Assembly: GCA_013335275.1 (NCBI GenBank)
Contig: JAAXVX010000050.1
Coordinates: 1 to 8,379 of the forward strand
Length of the DNA stretch: 8,379 nt
Source: Bacteroidales bacterium
GTDB taxonomy: Bacteria; Bacteroidota; Bacteroidia; Bacteroidales; UBA932
Direction of reading: 5' to 3'
Within the stretch, counting starts at the first letter, position 1. Each line of letters opens with the position of its first letter. A program made the position numbers and the translations under genes. The notes below the pieces were generated by a model that saw only the letters and a list, made by a program, of their open reading frames with translations, was not told where the DNA came from and did not search any database. This document shows, piece after piece, positions 6,580 to 8,379 of the stretch.

Positions 6580-8379
6580 TTAATTGTCATTTTCATGATC
6601 CAGCTTTTCGTATTCCGAATTCTGACTCTTGAATTCCGGAATTAGCTTTTTTAGTAATCTTACCACATCGGTAGGGTAGACGTATTTGTTTGAAACATAT
6701 AAAATCTCCTTAATATCAGGCGCAACAGCATCGTAATCGCATTTTTGCACATTTGCAATCATCACCTTTTTGTGGTAGGTAGGACGAGTATTTTCCGCAG
6801 TGGCAAGTAACTCTTCAAACAGTTTTTCGCCTGGTCTGAGGCCCGTTTCAACAATCTTGATGTCTTTGTGTGGTATTTTACCGGAAAGGCGAATCATTTT
6901 CTCGGCAAGGTCGTAAATCTTTACTGCCTCGCCCATATCAAAGATATAAATCTCCCCGCCGGTTCCCGTGCACCCTGCTTCGAGTACAAGACTGCAAGCT
7001 TCGGGTATTGTCATAAAATACCTTGTAATATCTCTATGTGTGACAGTAACAGGCCCGCCTGTCTCAATTTGTCTCTTAAAAAGGGGAACAACTGAGCCAT
7101 TTGAACCTAATACATTGCCGAATCGTGTTGTGACAAACTGAGTGGGGTTTTCAACTTCCTTTGCAATTTGTTTGAGAGCAAGCGACTGTATATACATTTC
7201 GGCTGCTCTTTTGGTGGCCCCCATTACATTTGTTGGGTTCACAGCTTTGTCGGTTGAAACCATAACAAATCTTTTTACGCCATACTCAACACTAAGGTCT
7301 GCTACGATTTTTGTACCTCCGACATTTGTTACAACGGCTGTTGATGGGTGAAATTCCATCATTGGAACATGCTTGTAAGCGGCTGCGTGGAACACCATGC
7401 TTGGGCGTGCAATTTCGAATATCTGCCTCATTTTTACCGGATTGGTAACATTGGCAATTATTGGCTTGATAGAAAACTTAATACCTGCCCCGGCGAGTTC
7501 GAGCCAGAGGTCGTTGAGTGGAGTCTCGGCCTGATCGACCAGAATGAGCTCTTTGCAGTTGAATTGAGTAATTTGCCTTGCCATTTCGCTGCCGATAGAG
7601 CCTGCTGCCCCTGTTATCAGAATTGTCTGCCCGTCAAACTGGTCCTCAATCTTTTCCCTGTTCATGACTATGGCGTTTCGGCCAAGAAGGTCCTCAATTT
7701 TTATCTTGTTAATCAGAGGTGGATTGGTTCCGTCATTTTCGTTATACTTTGTAAACATTGAAACCATGAGCAATTCCAGTCCCTCCACAATGCATCTGTC
7801 ATAAAACTCTTTAGGCATAGCATCTAACTGTGCCTTATAAAGAAGCAATGTTTGTACATTGAAGTCGGTCATATGCTTTGAAAGCCCTTTGGCCGAAGAC
7901 AGAATAGGCATGCCATTAACCACCTTACCCACCTGATTGCTTTTAAATGCGATGAATGCAACCGGAAGATACGGGCTTGTCCTGTCTGAGCTTAGATAGT
8001 TCGCAAGCAGTACAGAGTCATAATCGGAGCCTAATATGAATGCCCTGATCTTATTATTATTGTTAGTATTGGCATTGTGTTCGAACGTCTCGAAGAAACT
8101 CCTTACCGTAAACCGGAAAATGAATTGCCCGGCTACAACCATCATCCCTAATACAATTGGGAACCAGAAATTAAACTCGACATCATGATCTCCCTCTATT
8201 TTTGTATATGTACATAACAATGCTACTCCCAGATATACAATAGTGGCAGCAATTGTTGCGTTGCTGAGTTTTTTGAGGTCTACCATAGTGGAAAAGCGGA
8301 CAACTCCATGGTATGTTCTGAACGCCATAGATGTCAATGAAAAAACGGAGATAGCAAGTAGAAATTTAAAGGCGAAATG
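6580..8379 (-). CDS. capD: Membrane-bound CapD/WbpM-family nucleotide-sugar 4,6-dehydratase, 5' end cut by the window
   Basis: The frame is open to the right edge, giving 599 visible residues that begin HFAFKFLLAISVFSL; numbering here is from the edge. An in-frame TTG at 8335-8337 is inside a transmembrane helix and is not the start. By comparison with the family, about 40-60 residues with the first membrane helices lie outside the window. Visible parts are the end of one membrane helix, two more at about 41-58 and 71-90, an Asn-rich linker (102-109), a first Rossmann-like domain (about 110-240) and the catalytic domain with GAAGSIG (257-263). The SDR tyrosine is replaced by methionine in VSTDKAVNPTNVMGATK (Ser375, Met386, Lys390), the S-M-K triad known from WbpM-type enzymes. 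The C-terminal GLRPGEKLFEELL is also typical. It most likely makes UDP-4-keto-6-deoxy-GlcNAc at the inner membrane for the first sugars of the repeat unit. It precedes the Wza-type gene by 17 bp. Confidence 0.93.
   Translation of the reverse strand, partial: HFAFKFLLAISVFSLTSMAFRTYHGVVRFSTMVDLKKLSNATIAATIVYLGVALLCTYTKIEGDHDVEFNFWFPIVLGMMVVAGQFIFRFTVRSFFETFEHNANTNNNNKIRAFILGSDYDSVLLANYLSSDRTSPYLPVAFIAFKSNQVGKVVNGMPILSSAKGLSKHMTDFNVQTLLLYKAQLDAMPKEFYDRCIVEGLELLMVSMFTKYNENDGTNPPLINKIKIEDLLGRNAIVMNREKIEDQFDGQTILITGAAGSIGSEMARQITQFNCKELILVDQAETPLNDLWLELAGAGIKFSIKPIIANVTNPVKMRQIFEIARPSMVFHAAAYKHVPMMEFHPSTAVVTNVGGTKIVADLSVEYGVKRFVMVSTDKAVNPTNVMGATKRAAEMYIQSLALKQIAKEVENPTQFVTTRFGNVLGSNGSVVPLFKRQIETGGPVTVTHRDITRYFMTIPEACSLVLEAGCTGTGGEIYIFDMGEAVKIYDLAEKMIRLSGKIPHKDIKIVETGLRPGEKLFEELLATAENTRPTYHKKVMIANVQKCDYDAVAPDIKEILYVSNKYVYPTDVVRLLKKLIPEFKSQNSEYEKLDHENDN

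Noticed and set aside
6868..7761. Plus-strand open frames opposite the dehydratase, including one of 137 codons
   Set aside because: They are antisense shadows of a strongly conserved coding region, with odd amino-acid composition rich in Cys, His and Trp.
8335..8337. TTG as the start of the CapD/WbpM-type dehydratase
   Set aside because: The frame stays open to the window edge and the codons upstream continue a hydrophobic helix typical of the family, so the true start is outside the window.
1..8379. Invertible promoter repeats, insertion sequences, CRISPR arrays, tRNA or rRNA genes
   Set aside because: I saw no long inverted repeat pair flanking a promoter, no transposase or integrase coding region, no regularly spaced repeats and no RNA gene.

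Overview
The window is a slice of a surface-polysaccharide biosynthesis and export locus, almost certainly from a member of the Bacteroidota (Bacteroidales-like). The evidence is the very long multi-SLBB outer-membrane export protein, the CapD/WbpM-type dehydratase, the small winged-helix regulator typical of Bacteroidota polysaccharide clusters, moderate-to-low GC, no Shine-Dalgarno sequences before the starts, and a candidate promoter of the TTTG / TAnnTTTG type. Genus cannot be told from the sequence.

All seven genes are on the minus strand and are transcribed from right to left. Three form a general assembly and export module: a membrane-bound nucleotide-sugar 4,6-dehydratase of the CapD/WbpM family (6580-8379, 5' end cut by the window), a 793-residue Wza-type export protein (4181-6562), and a Wzz-type chain-length protein without a kinase domain (3017-4177). 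A 104-bp gap with a candidate promoter and a perfect 7-bp inverted repeat leads to a 161-residue winged-helix regulator with a degenerate nucleotidyltransferase-like tail (2427-2912). After its stop come two hairpins, the second a good intrinsic terminator. The sugar-specific module then begins: LegB-type dehydratase (1286-2263), LegC-type aminotransferase (135-1283), and the first 43 codons of a hexapeptide-repeat acyltransferase cut by the left edge (1-129).

LegB and LegC homologues carry out the first two steps towards legionaminic acid, or towards a 4-amino-4,6-dideoxy sugar such as a bacillosamine derivative. The following acyltransferase would be placed correctly for N-acetylating the 4-amino group. 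The committed nonulosonate genes (hydrolysing 2-epimerase, synthase, CMP-transferase) are not in the window, so the final sugar is not proven. The export proteins would carry the finished polymer or glycan across the envelope.

The individual protein families are known. The parts most worth a second look are non-coding or architectural: the inverted repeat just before the regulator gene, the terminator at the boundary between the general and sugar-specific modules, and the regulator with an apparently inactivated nucleotidyltransferase domain. There is no gene-free stretch over 300 bases, and I saw no RNA gene, insertion sequence or CRISPR array.
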